Positions 45,901 to 57,803 of a stretch of 64,000 nt of DNA are shown here, in pieces. The notes beneath the pieces are model-generated. The model made no database searches. It saw only the letters and a program-made list of their open reading frames with translations, and was not told where the DNA came from. The position numbers were made by a program, and so were the translations under genes. Position 1 is the first letter of the stretch, and every line of letters starts with the position of its first letter. The DNA comes from Tethya wilhelma (taxonomy: Eukaryota > Porifera > Demospongiae > Tethyida > Tethyidae): the NCBI GenBank assembly GCA_964030475.1, contig CAXIPT010000003.1, positions 4,604,631 to 4,668,630 on the forward strand, written 5' to 3'.

Positions 45901-48900
45901 ATGGAACGTTCGATATCTCCTCTCCACGTACATGTGGCAAAGAAGACTCCAGTTCACGTTCATATCAAGCCCAGTAGGAAGGTATGTCTGGAAATGTATA
46001 TGAAGCATTAGCTAGCACGATGATAACCTCACACATACACTGAGCCAGGCACCTAAACTGTCCAAGAGTGAATTTCAAAAGCTGTCTTGTTCAGAAATGT
46101 CAGCTGGGAGGCCTGTAAGGGATTTATCATATTTACACCCTCAACACAGTAGCTGATAAGCCTACATACCCAACCCTCACACACACACACACACACACAC
46201 AAACAAACACAAACACACACTGCACCACTTCCATTTCTCTGTCTCTCTCTGTGTTTCTCAGAGCCTGCGTTCTAGCTCGGGTGTATCTCCTACACGTAGT
46301 AGGTTGAAGGCTGGACAATCCTCATCGAGTCGAGGTCCATGGGTCCCTCCCCCAGCGAAATCATCTAAAGCAAGGATGAGCTGGGATGTAAGTTGGAGGG
46401 AAAATTTTTTTTTTAAATTATGAGTGATGTTATAATTAATTTTAATGTGTATAGGGTCCTACCCACCGGTTGGAGATCAACCCAGTAAGTGTTGACCCCA
46501 GTGGGAGCACCGTGTTGAGGGTGAGTGATCTCAGTGGAGAAGAATCGGCTGAAATTCTCGTCGAAGACTCCTCCAGGACTCTCCAATCCCTCCAAGCAGA
46601 GGTGGACCAACTCAGGACTGAGGTCAGTGACAAAATACATGTCCCCAGTGTAAAACGCATCCATGTACATGAAACTTAACTGCTGTTTACCTTTCTGTAT
46701 TTTTGTTTCACAGGCTGATTTGAGAGAGTCACGTGCCTCACTGAGAGAGAAGGAGGTGGAATTAGCTGCTTGCAAAGAGGAGCTCTTAGAAACGGAGCTG
46801 GAAAACGTCCAGCTGAAAAACTCTGTTGCACGGATGAGCAGCCCGGTTCGGTCAAGGTATGTAATAATTTTTATGTCATATAAGAATGTGTGCCTATATC
46901 TATTGTGTGTGCGGTATACATGTAGCTTTTTGACTGAGAACAAACAGAGGGATAAACTTTCTCAAAAACTACTGGAGTCTGAACTCGACAGCACTGCCGT
47001 TACAAAGCAAGTCACTAGCTTCCGTGATGCCATCAGAAAGCTGCAAAGGGACAAGCGATTCAGTTCAGTTTATGCCAAAGATCTCAGCGAAAAGAAGGAC
47101 CAGTTGCTTGACAAACTAGCCCTATTTGAAAACAGCAACAAGTCCCTGAGAAAGCTGCTAAGGGGACAGCATGCTCACGAAAGTAGCATCAGTCTTCTTC
47201 AGGAGCAGACTGATGGCTTGAGGGATCAACTCACAGAAAATGAAGCCACCATTCAACTGCTGAGGAGTAAACTTGAAGAGCAGGAGAAATTGACGATGCA
47301 CTCTCAAGGACTCCATGATGAGATTGGCTATAAGGATGGAGAGATCCAAAGTCTCAACCTCAGACTTCAGGTGTGTGCACTGAACTACATTATAAGTCCT
47401 CGGTAATTTATCTATGTGCTCATTATTTCTCTTTGCTTCAGTCGATTGAAGAGAAACTTCGCCAGAAGGAGCTACGTTGTATTGAGTTGGAGGTCAAACT
47501 ACGAGAGGAAAAGAGACGCAATCAACATGACAAGGACCTTTTGAAAAAGGCTACCAGACAGCACAAAGACAGAGCTGCCCAGAGTGAGCATACTGTGGAG
47601 ACCCTTGGAGCCCAGCTGGATGAAACAGTGGGTTGATACTGTATATATAAATGCTTATTTTTTATTGTATTTGTATACATGCATCCAATACATATTATGT
47701 TGTTGTGTACAGAGTCACGAGTTGGATCAAGTTAGAGAGAAGCTGATGAAGTCAACTCGTGAGAGCATTTCACATCAGTCGGAACTGAGGACACTCAATG
47801 AGTAAGACTTACAACACTATCCATGATTGTATCTAGCACCCCTTTCATTATTATTCTCCTTTAATTTTAACAGTAAAGTGTCTGATCTGGAAGAAGCACT
47901 CGCCCAATCTAGAGCTGCCAACAAGGCCTCTCTTGACTCCACGAATGCTCGACTCTCGGAGAAGTCCCATGAGGCAAATTCTCTTCAGATGGAGAATGAC
48001 CGTCTCCAGGTTGTGGTGACTTCCCTGGAAGGAAGACTGAAAGTGAGCGAGAGCAAGGCTGTAGCCATGGATGCCGAATTAGCTCAGCTCACAGCAAAGA
48101 TAACCCACTACGAGAGCTTGGTTGCAGATTACAAGAGTCAGGTAACACTAGCTACTAGCTCACTGCAATTGTGTTATTGTTTGAGGTTTTATGCAATCTA
48201 TATTATGTAAATATATGCAGCTTGATCATAGCCGAAATGATTCTGATGAACTCAATGTTGAGCTGAGGAGAAAGGAGGTTGAAATTGAACGAGTGAAACA
48301 AGAGAACACAATTGAGGTTGAAAAGGTACTGACACAATCGACTAAAATATTTTTATCAATTCATTCATTATAATAATTATTATTATATATATATACAGCT
48401 TCGTCTCCAACATCAGCATAAAATGGCGGAGTATGAACCCATGCCCGATATGGTGAAGGTAGGTCTGTTATGGATTCTCTGTATTGCACAGTTGATGCAT
48501 GCCTTTTTCTTACATTGCTATGTAGACGACAGAGCTTCGTTTGAAGGATGCTCAGGAGCGTATGTTGGCCTATGAGCAGCGTGCTAGCGAACAGACCAGA
48601 ATGCTTGCAGAGCTCTCTTCCAAATCGCAACAACACGATTCTCAGATGGACAGCTTGAAGGAGAAGTGGCACTACGCTACTGCCGAGAACAAGATACTCG
48701 GTGCCAGGTTGGAGGCTGCTGAAAAGAGGCTGGTGGAGTCTGATGAACACAACAGGGAGTTGATGTCAATGACTGCCCGCAAAGAGGAGACCATCCAGAG
48801 ACTCCAAGGCAAGGTGGAGGAGTTAACGCTGGAAGTGTCCTCCCTGAGTGGGCAGTTGGAGGACAGCAAGAGTGGAGCAAAGAGACAGATATCACAAATC

Positions 48901-49262
48901 AAAGATAGAGCTGCTGCCAAGGTAGGTACAGGTACACAATGCTGCTCTCTTTCAAGTTATCATTTTTAAATTTTGTTCTTGGTTTAATTCTGCTTTAGGA
49001 TCGTGCTAATCTTGCTCGCATTGCTGATTTGGAGTCCCAGCTGAGCCGATCCAATGCATTGACCACTCAGTTTCGAAAGGCCAAAGAGGACGGTGATAGA
49101 CGCTATCACTCACGAATGCACGAGCTTCAAGATCGTCTGGATCAGGCCAACACGACTAAGAGGAGTCTGGAGAACTACGTGAACTTCCTCAAGTCGTCCT
49201 ACGGCACTCTGTTCAATGATTCGGGCACACCAGGATCACCTCTATCCCCTTTGCCTCATTGA
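45901..49262 (+). CDS. ODF2: Outer dense fibre protein 2 / cenexin
   Basis: Twelve exons: 45901-45981, 46262-46387, 46455-46622, 46714-46856, 46926-47370, 47442-47627, 47713-47801, 47874-48141, 48221-48325, 48399-48458, 48526-48921, 48999-49262, giving 776 residues. The N-terminus is basic (HVHVAKKTPVHVHIKPSRK; GPWVPPPAKSSKARMSWD, matching the WMPPGKSS block of the family), then LEINPVSVDPSGSTVLRVSD. From about residue 110 it is nearly all coiled coil. The end RRYHSRMHELQDRLDQANTT and ENYVNFLKSSYGTLF match the ODF2 C-terminus. ODF2/cenexin builds subdistal and distal appendages of the mother centriole and is needed for ciliogenesis; in sperm it forms outer dense fibres. The start codon chosen is the only in-frame ATG joined by splice sites to exon 2. 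Confidence 0.92.
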
Positions 49263-49583
49263 CACTGGTTTGTTTCTCATGTATAGTGTTGTTGTCACTC
49301 ACTGTATGTGATTTTAAACACATAAAAGTTGGTTTTATTCATTCCTCATCACTTATTATTATGATCGTTTAGCTAATGCCCATAGAAAAGAGCTTTCTTC
49401 AAATTTAGTTTTCCAATTGGCAGTTTTAGCTTTCCTTTTAGTTTTATGTTTTATTTTTTAACCACATCTATAGGCATGAATTATTATGTTTAAAGTTGGT
49501 GTTACATCTAACCAAAAATTGATTTAAAAAAAAACAAAAAAACATTTGAGTATTACATTAAATTTTGGTAAATATTATTTGAA
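49263..49583. other. Convergent 3' gap between ODF2 and the NLR
   Basis: A 321-bp AT-rich stretch that must hold both 3' UTRs. Poly-A and poly-T runs occur at about 49525-49545. No other feature is seen. Confidence 0.5.
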
Positions 49584-52500
49584 CTATGGACTGGACCACA
49601 ACACACGTTTATCAACAACACTCATCTCCACTTGAGAGAAGCCTTGCTGAGGTAACTTTAGCGTTTTGAGTGTTTTGTTGTTTTTGAGTGCAGAGATGAT
49701 CGATAGTGCACCATTACGACCCAAAGAACGATCAAACAATATCTCCAGATTTTCAAGTGTTCTGTTCACCTTGAGCATGTTCCCTAGCGTAGTAGCCCCT
49801 TGTGCTCCGAGCTGACTAGTTACCGGTACATCGAACATGCTAAAAACAACATTTCTTAGAGAAGTGTTCACACAAAAAGAGTGGGCGAGCAGCTGGCAGC
49901 CATCTTCACCTATCAAGCAGCCATGAAACTCCAGTTGGATAACACTGCTGTGCTTTACGCAGAGCAAGTTGGCCAACATGTTCATGTGAGGTTGCAAGTC
50001 CAGTAGCCACAACTGTAGGTGCTCAAGTTGTGAATTTGTAAGTGTTGTGTGAAGCAATACTGGAACGTATTCACTGGGAAGGTTTTCATCTCCAATGGAT
50101 AACTTTTTCAGAGCACTCCAACAAGAAAAAAGAGACGCAAGAGCATGTATATCCATGCATCCGAATCCAGTGTTGATGACGTTCAGAGACGTTAGACTGC
50201 ACAGGGAAGTGAGCGAGTGGAAAAGATTGACCATCCCTCCTTCTCCGATAGGGTTGCCTCGGATGTCGAGATGTGTGAGGGAGATGAGATGGGGGATCAC
50301 TGTTGCCAGCTGGTTTACGATGGAGCTGTCCAGATCACAGTGGCTCAGGTCCAACCCAGTTAGCAGGAGAGGAGGAAGCTCTCTCAGTGTCGTAATCGTC
50401 TGGTCAGTGATGGGAGGACGAAGAAATAGAGTCTCGATCTTTGTGGCTGAATAAGCAGAAGATCTCAGGCCTAGAAGAAAGTGTTGAAGCATTTTTGTGT
50501 CCAAGCGAACTCTCAGCTTTAGACTGCACGTACTTTGTGCTATACAGCAGGCAAGTTGATAGCATTCCAGAGCTGTAGTGTCTTCTCCATACTGGGCCTG
50601 AGGGTATGTGACTTCTTTCTCCCTGCGAAAGATGTGATCACACGAGATGTGCTTGTGGGCTTCAAAGAGACACAGCAGCATTGAGTGACTGAGTATCCCA
50701 TCCTTGGACAGCTTGGCCAATTCCTGGTCCCATAGAGCACCTCTCAAGTGGGTCATTCCAGCAATGAACTGCCACATCCCTTGAAGGTGGGAAGAGTTGA
50801 AGTGGTTTGTGTAGAACTCCTTCTGCTCCTCAATTGAGAGATTTGTTACGTGAAACGAGGCTAGGTACTCTTGCAAGTGTGGATGCAAGAAGCTATATAA
50901 CAGGGATGCATTCTTTCGTTTGTACAGCTCAGGGACAGCTGACATAAATCCAAGATGGTAGAAACCTTTCGGAAACTTGCAGACTCCATTTTCCTTATTC
51001 ACCAGTGAGGTGAAAGCCAGCTTGGCCAAAGTGCACAGCTGCTGGTAGACCTTTTGAGGAAGGTGTTCAAAGTTGTAAGGAGATGCAAAGGTATCGATTC
51101 CACCTTGTAGAAGCAGATGGTATTTCAGAAGTTGATGTGCTAACTGCTCATAGAGTTCAGTAAGAGTCTTTGGAGGGTCACATTTGAGAAGCTTAGCTTC
51201 TTTGAAGGACTCTACAAGAACAGCAGTGTGAAGAGGAACATGCATGATGCTTCTGATGGCAGGATTGGATGACAGGTGGTTGTGGAACTCACTAAGAAGG
51301 ACAGAATCGAATCCCAGAGCACTTTCTGCGTGCTGCTCAATCTCGTCTTGAGTGAATCCGGATAGCTCCACACATCGGTCTATTTTTCGCTTGCATAAAG
51401 ACAGGACTGTTTTCATCGCCGGAGTACGACAAGTGAGAAGAAGTGTGGCTTTGGGGAGGTACAATCCTTGTAGGATGTGCATCAGAGTAGAGCTATGCTG
51501 GAAAGAAGAGACTGGTACCAAATCGATTGCATCGATGATAAGGAGAAGGCCATCTCCTTCATTTTCAATCAACTCTCGGCTCACTTCTGGTTGGATGGAG
51601 CTGTTGTGGTAGCTGAGAAGATCACCGAGTGTCTTTGCCTCTTGTACACGTTTCTCTTGTCCTCTGAGGAGCAGAACCAGGCAGTAGCTTTTGAGAGTTT
51701 CAATTTCATCCCAACGTTTGCACAACTCAACGGTGAGGGTGCTCTTTCCCACTCCAGCATCTCCTACTAACACCACACAGCTCAGTGGTGTGCTGTTGTC
51801 TGGAGGTGCCAGCAAGTAGTGTAAGCTGGTCGATTCCTTTTTGATGATTTGTGATGACGTGTACTGAACAATGGTCAGGTTGAACGGTTTCCTAGAGGCG
51901 GTTGGAGGCCATTTGCACTTTGATGGAGGAAGCAATGCTTTGTAGTATGCATTGAGATACTCTCCATACTTGAATGCTGCAGGCAGAGCAACTGCTTTGA
52001 GCTGTTTGATGTGTGCTGCATCAATTTCACCTACACACACAAAAAAGATCGAGGATAAGTTATTTGGCTAAAATTTGCATGAAATATGTTCACTTACGAT
52101 ACGTATCCATGAGCTTTGTTCCGAACATGTGCAGCACAGGATCAGCCTTCAGTGAATTTACTATTGTTTCAAATACAGTTGGATTGGTCATGATCCGTGC
52201 TTCGATTGCATCCACTAGGGCAATATACTTCTCTGCTTTAGACAGTGGTGAAAACACAATTCTAGTTTTTGTAGCTTCTGGGATGACATCTTTTGCCAGG
52301 AGCTGGCCAAAGAACTGGACTGCTGGATCTCCATTATTCACGATATCAGCACGATGCTTCTTGAAGGCCTGATGAGCTGCCAGTGCATTCACTTGACTGT
52401 CACCATCACTCAGGCCATCCAGAGAGTTGCTAGCTCGCAGCAGTATCCCACTTACACTCTGAGATCTATATTGGAGGGAGAGAGAGCATTGGAATTGGGG

Positions 52501-52755
52501 GTCATGCTAGAATCCAGACAAAAAAACAGCTGTTTTTGCTTTGTTTTTTGTTTTTTTTTGTCTTTTTTTACCCTTTCCATCTGTATACCTTGGTAAATCA
52601 GCACTGTTTTCAATCCAGTAGCCCTGCAGTTTTAGTCTCCCTGTCTTAGGCTTCTTGTCATAGGGTTGATGCGAGGCGACTACTGTAGTGGGAGCCAAGG
52701 AACCACGTTTCCAAGACAGTCTTCGAGTAAATACTTTAGAATCTCCATTTCCCAT
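49584..52755 (-). CDS. NLR-like receptor: CARD-like, NACHT and LRR domains
   Basis: Three exons: 52755-52589, 52465-52098, 52030-49584, giving 993 residues. The N-terminus is MGNGDSKVFTRRLSWKRGS, a good N-myristoylation signal (Gly2, Ser6, Lys7) on a basic, disordered head. Residues about 85-178 form a CARD- or death-fold-like helical domain (AFKKHRADIVNNGDPAVQFF, TNPTVFETIVNSLKADPVLH). The NACHT domain follows, with Walker A VLVGDAGVGKST near 265-276, Walker B LLLIIDAIDLVP about 75 residues later and a sensor-like TLLLTCRTPAMKT. C-terminal leucine-rich repeats include LLTGLDLSHCDLDSSIVNQL, HLDIRGNPIGEGGMVNLFHS and SLNVINTGFG. NLRs sense microbial or damage signals and oligomerise. Nearly all of NACHT and the LRRs lie in one 2.4-kb exon. 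The exact family of the N-terminal death fold is uncertain. Confidence 0.88.
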
Positions 52756-53478
52756 TTTGCAAAATTATCAGGTTGAGTCACAGTATCTTTGTTGCTGTCT
52801 TGAGGGCCAAAAGATAGTTTATTCAAAAAGTTTTAGGCACTCACAATCTTGTAGAAACTGTAGCCAATGAATTCAGTGGAACTCCAACAAGTGATCCTGA
52901 CTGTATGCAGTGATACTACCTCCTCCTCATAAACACAGATCAGAACATCAATGGGTTGAAATAGCCAAGGCTAATGAGTTACACTATTGTTGTTGTGCCA
53001 GTGATGCTATTTGATATCTCTGTGTGTACCACAGCCAGGAACATTGCAACACTCACTCTCTAATCCAATCAATCAACGGCTCCAAAGCTGTCCTAACAAA
53101 CCATTAAGATGGAATCCTATCACTCTCATGACTGCGCAAACATCCATAAAGAGTGAATGGCCTGAAAGCATAAGTCCCTAAATAGGCTAATGTCCACGCT
53201 TGGCAGTAACTTGAGTTAATGGGGTGTGGATGAGGCCCTCCCTTCTTAGTCAGGCATGACAACAACCTTAATGTGCATTCCACGATCATTTGTGAATGCA
53301 TGCAGTGAGACATGCACATGTAGAAAACATGTATAGAAAAAGATTCAGCTAAAACTTGACAACAACCTATCACGCTACATAACCACAGACCATTATTGTG
53401 CAACATCAAAGTGAAGTGAGTGAACACCCTGTACATGATTTAAATACCTATACACTCACTTTAATAACTGAGCTATAG
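52756..53478. other. NLR 5' flank and MRPS16 3' flank
   Basis: About 720 bp. It should include the NLR promoter and the 3' UTR of MRPS16. No TATA box, repeat or other gene can be assigned with confidence. Open frames here lack any domain. Confidence 0.4.
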
Positions 53479-53842
53479 CTAGCTCTCTTTTGAGTCAGTC
53501 TGTTGCTGTTCAGTGTCCACACTTGTTTCATGATCACCTTGAGACTCCCCCTGAGTAGAAGCAGCCATTGTAGCAGCAGCTTCAGCTGCTTTAACTCGAG
53601 CCCTTGAAGCTTCTAGATACAGTCTAGGATGAGCTGGGAGGAGACCACTCTGTAAAGGGGAGAAGGGGGGTAACAGATGAAAATTGGAATTGACAATGGG
53701 GAGAAGGGGGGTAGTAGGTGGAAATGGAATTGGCAATGGAGAGAAGGGGGGTAGCAGGCTGACTAGAAATGAAAATACTATAAGGAACAGGATCATACCA
53801 GCCACAGTGAAAACAAGGTCCTGGATATGGAGCCGAACCATA

Positions 53843-53893
<51 letters not shown>

Positions 53894-54295
53894 ATTGCAC
53901 ATGTAACGTACCATTCCTAGTAGTCTGTATACAGGAATGGTCGGCTGTGCTCCAACTGCTAGCCAATACCTGCGGCCAGTGTGGGCAGTGGGTGTGTTGA
54001 TTAGTCAATGGATTTTATAGCATGATGTCATTATGACATAAAACATCTTACTTTATTCTCTCGGAATTGAGTCCCACAATAATCTCTCCTTTGTTGTTTG
54101 GCATGGGATCATAGCAACCAACCTGTACAAGTGACCACTGAAAATTATACACAAGTTCTGCATGACCTAATATACTGTCTACAGTACCTGCTCTAAGTGT
54201 CTCCCGTCTCTCTTGAACTTGCTGGAGGCGACCACTATGTGGTAGAAGGGCCTGTTGGTACAGCCACGCAGAGAGAGACGTATTCTCACAGGCAT
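53479..54295 (-). CDS. MRPS16: Mitochondrial ribosomal protein S16
   Basis: Four exons: 54295-54188, 54122-54052, 53969-53912, 53649-53479, giving 135 residues. The sequence [60 protein letters not shown] and [16 protein letters not shown] follows bacterial S16 and animal MRPS16. The tail is Ala/Glu/Gln-rich ([15 protein letters not shown]...), longer than in bacteria. bS16m sits in the body of the mitochondrial small subunit and is needed for its assembly. The frame begins directly at the S16 fold, with little room for a presequence, as in other animals. The start codon is 86 bp from the MKKS start on the other strand. Intron 3 holds a GA-rich tandem repeat and a CA run. Confidence 0.92.
53655..53891. 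repeat. GGGGAGAAGGGGGGTA tandem repeat and (CA)n in MRPS16 intron 3
   Basis: Three copies of a roughly 50-bp unit with the core GGAGAAGGGGGGTA lie at about 53655-53760. The G-runs (six G each) could form G-quadruplexes on the plus strand, which is antisense to the gene. A CA microsatellite follows at about 53847-53891. Confidence 0.75.
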
Positions 54296-54381
54296 GATGG
54301 AGAAGCAGATGGAACGGGGTCAAAGGTCAATGTAGAGTGGCAGGATTCGAGAAGGTGTGGTTTCAAAGGAAAGCTGTCCAG

Positions 54382-57300
54382 ATGCAGAGCCAAGTGAGTG
54401 AGGACAGAGAATATCTAGTAATACATGTGCAACTGAAATAGAATGGCACTGTTTGCAATATTATAGGTGAAGCATTTGGAAGTGGCTAGCCCTGTGATGA
54501 AAGAAGCTCTGAAATGGCTCAGAGACAGTGCAAAGAACAGCTATGGTCCACTAGCAAGGTTCAATGAATAATATGTCATAATGGGAATGTATATACATGT
54601 GTCAATGTGTGATGTGTGTTTGTTTGTCTGTTATGTGAAGGCTCACTCTTATCAGACCGTTCAGCGGAGCAGTTAGTACATGGACAAACAGATCTGAAAA
54701 GATTCTCCAACTGATGAAGACGGAGAATGCAATCGTGAAATTGATCATCAATGTTTCACAGCAGCACGTAGCCAGATACAAAGATGGCGGCTTGTTTATC
54801 ATCTTACTAGTAACAAAGTTAGTCACATATTTAGGTGCTGGTGTGGTTGAGTTTGGGTAATTCCATGCCAAATCAACACAAAAAAATGAGTATCCTCACA
54901 GAATTCAACAAAACTTGAGGTATACATGCCTTACCACAAGTTATTAAACCACACCTAATTTGGGCATCATAAGTTGCGTGGCTTCTCATTTATAAGCCTC
55001 TGAGCCTCGTTTTTTTTTCCAGCAATTTCACATTCGTGTGATCTGTAAAAATTCTTCTTTATGTTGTACAAGTTTGGTGGTAGGATCTAAAAAGGATCAG
55101 AAGATACAGGACTACATACACCTGGCTACATCATTTGCAAAAGAAAAATAATACACTCAGGAACATTTGACATACGACATGCGACATGCGACATGCGTCA
55201 TGCGACATGCGACATGCGACATGCGACATGCGACATGCGACATGCGACATGCGACATACGACATACGACATGCAACATGCAACATACGACATACAACATG
55301 CGACATGCGACATGCAACATTCAACATTAAACATTACATTGGCTACATCATTTGCAAAAGAAAAATACATAGAAATACTACACTCAGGGGTGTACAGTGC
55401 TTGCAGTCTAGAGAGTAGAATTCCCCATTTTGAGGTTATGTGAGTATAATTCCCAAACAAAGCACCTTCAAATAATTTTTTTTGGATCATCATCAATATG
55501 GATCATTACTCTAAAACAAGACTCAATATGTTGTCATGGCAACCTTTAGGTGCAGAGATATGGCTTCTGATATAAAGCTTTTTTGGAAAATATGTTAGGG
55601 AAGAAAATGACAAACTGTTTATGGCTTAGGTCTACAACTTTACCTGAGCTTTGGTCACCAGTTTGTCCATCTTGGGTAGGATTTTGGTTGGCTAAAAGCA
55701 AACACATCACTTTCAATGAGCATTTTTTCAACTTTTTGACACCATTTTCGGTTAGCGAAGAAACTCAAGAAATGCTAACAGCTAAGATCTGAAACTTGCA
55801 TGACAAGTTCATCATTAAATGTATTAGCTTTGACTACCATCAGCTTCTTTTGAAACCCTACACTAAGAGTAATATCTGGGTTAGAACTACAAAATTCCAA
55901 AAAAACGTCAAATCTGATTTTGACCACACTCTAAAAATTGGGGAGGTGCAAAATGTTTGGCAGTCCTGAGCCACATTAGAGTGTACCTATACCCATAACT
56001 AGGCTTATCCATTCAAAAAAAAGCTTAATATTCATCCTAAAGTTAGATTTGACAAAGTTGTTACTTGTAGGCAAAAACATGAATTCTACTCTCTAGACTG
56101 CAAGCACTGTATATGTAGGCCTGTATCTTCTGATCCCATTTAGATCCCATCACCACACTTGTACAAGAAGAATTTTTACAGATTACAAGAATGTGAAATT
56201 TCCGGAAAAAACGGCCATTTCTGAGTGATGCTAAATTATGTCTTTTAAAATGACCTTTGACCTGCTAACGAGCAACTCTTCAAAATTAATATCATCTGAA
56301 GCGAAATTTCATGCCAAGTGCAATGGTACCAGCCTCAATAGCTGAAAACAACTAGAGCATTGGTTATTTGCTAATAAATGGGGAAACGTTATTTAAAAAT
56401 AACCAATTTCAGAGGCTTATAAGTGAGAAGCCATGCAACATATGATGCCATTTTTTCGTGTTTGAATTACCCGTTTGTCACATTTTGTCCATCTTTGTCA
56501 TAGTGTTGTCCTCAATGGACTAGAGTTGCAGCTTCCAAAACATAAAGTTGCCATGGTAACCGGTTATGTCTTTTCTGTGCTCTCTGAATGGCTATGTAGC
56601 AAAGAGTGCTGCTGTAAACATAAGCTTGACATCAGTTCATCCCATGAAATGATGTGTTTCGTCAGAAGTTGTCTTTGTAGCAAGTTGAGTGTGTATGGAG
56701 TCACCGATATTCAACTGAACCACCTTGCTTCACTTGTTTTACAGGTTAGTAGCCACAGCACGAGCACAAAATGTGTACCCACCTAAGTCTCATCATTTCT
56801 CCTAATTGTAGGGGTTGCTGCATGTACTCCCACAGCAGGAAATGGACCATTTCTCCTTCAGTGAACATTTCAATATTGTTCCCGTTTTGTTCTTCCCGCT
56901 TCAATGCTCACAACTGGTGATTGGTCTAGCTCTGCACTTGCCAGACAGGCATTTGATGCGCCAGTTTCATGAGCAAGATTCAAACTGGTTAATTAGAAAT
57001 GATGAAGGGAACATTCTCACTGTCTTGTATGACATATCTTTAGCTGGCGACACAGAAGGTCAGCAAAATAATTCTTAATATCGAGTAATCTACAACTTGC
57101 ATGATGTCTTTTTTAGTCAAGAGTCTCTCTTTGTAGGATTAATTTTATTCCAATGTACCTTCCTTAAATTAAAGGCTGTGTTGGTGAAATCAACTACATA
57201 TCTGATGTTAGTGATATATCGGTTGAAGATGTCATTTTGGAACAGCTGCTGAAGATGTTCTCTCGACTCGTGGAGATGAAAGTGGGACTGGTAGGCTGCC

Positions 57301-57726
57301 AGAAAGTCATCCATCCACTGGCAAAAGATTATCTCTGGGAAAAAGTGAGCTACCTCACAGAACCTTTTTTCTTCTTCTTCTTCTTCTTTTTTTTTTTTCA
57401 ATGTTCTACTTTCCTTCCCTCCAGGGGGTTGTTGTGATTGATCGCTTGTCGTCTCAGCACATTTCATCTGTTCATGATGTGTGTGGTGGTAAGCTGTTTA
57501 GCACATTATCACTTCCAACGCCAGGCTCACTTGGTTGCTTGAAGAGTGTGAAAGCACTCACACTGCAAGAGCAAGATTATTTAGTGCTGGAAGGTGTATC
57601 TTCATCATTCTGTACCTTGATGCTTGGCTGTGACTCGGAGCAATGTGTTGAAGAGTTTGCTCCCATTTGCAGCAATACTGGTATGTAAGAGTGTAGTAGC
57701 GTTGAAGCAATGAAGGGTCTACTTAC

Positions 57727-57803
<77 letters not shown>

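Noticed and set aside
45731..46003. Frame MREFLASVTMETECFTG... upstream of ODF2
   Set aside because: Out of phase with ODF2 exon 1; the frame from 45901 splices correctly to exon 2 and matches the family.
55169..55335. CRISPR-like or coding repeat array
   Set aside because: The unit is 7 bp with no spacers, and the host is eukaryotic. The open frames (MRHATCD and MSHVACR repeats) follow from the 21-nt periodicity.
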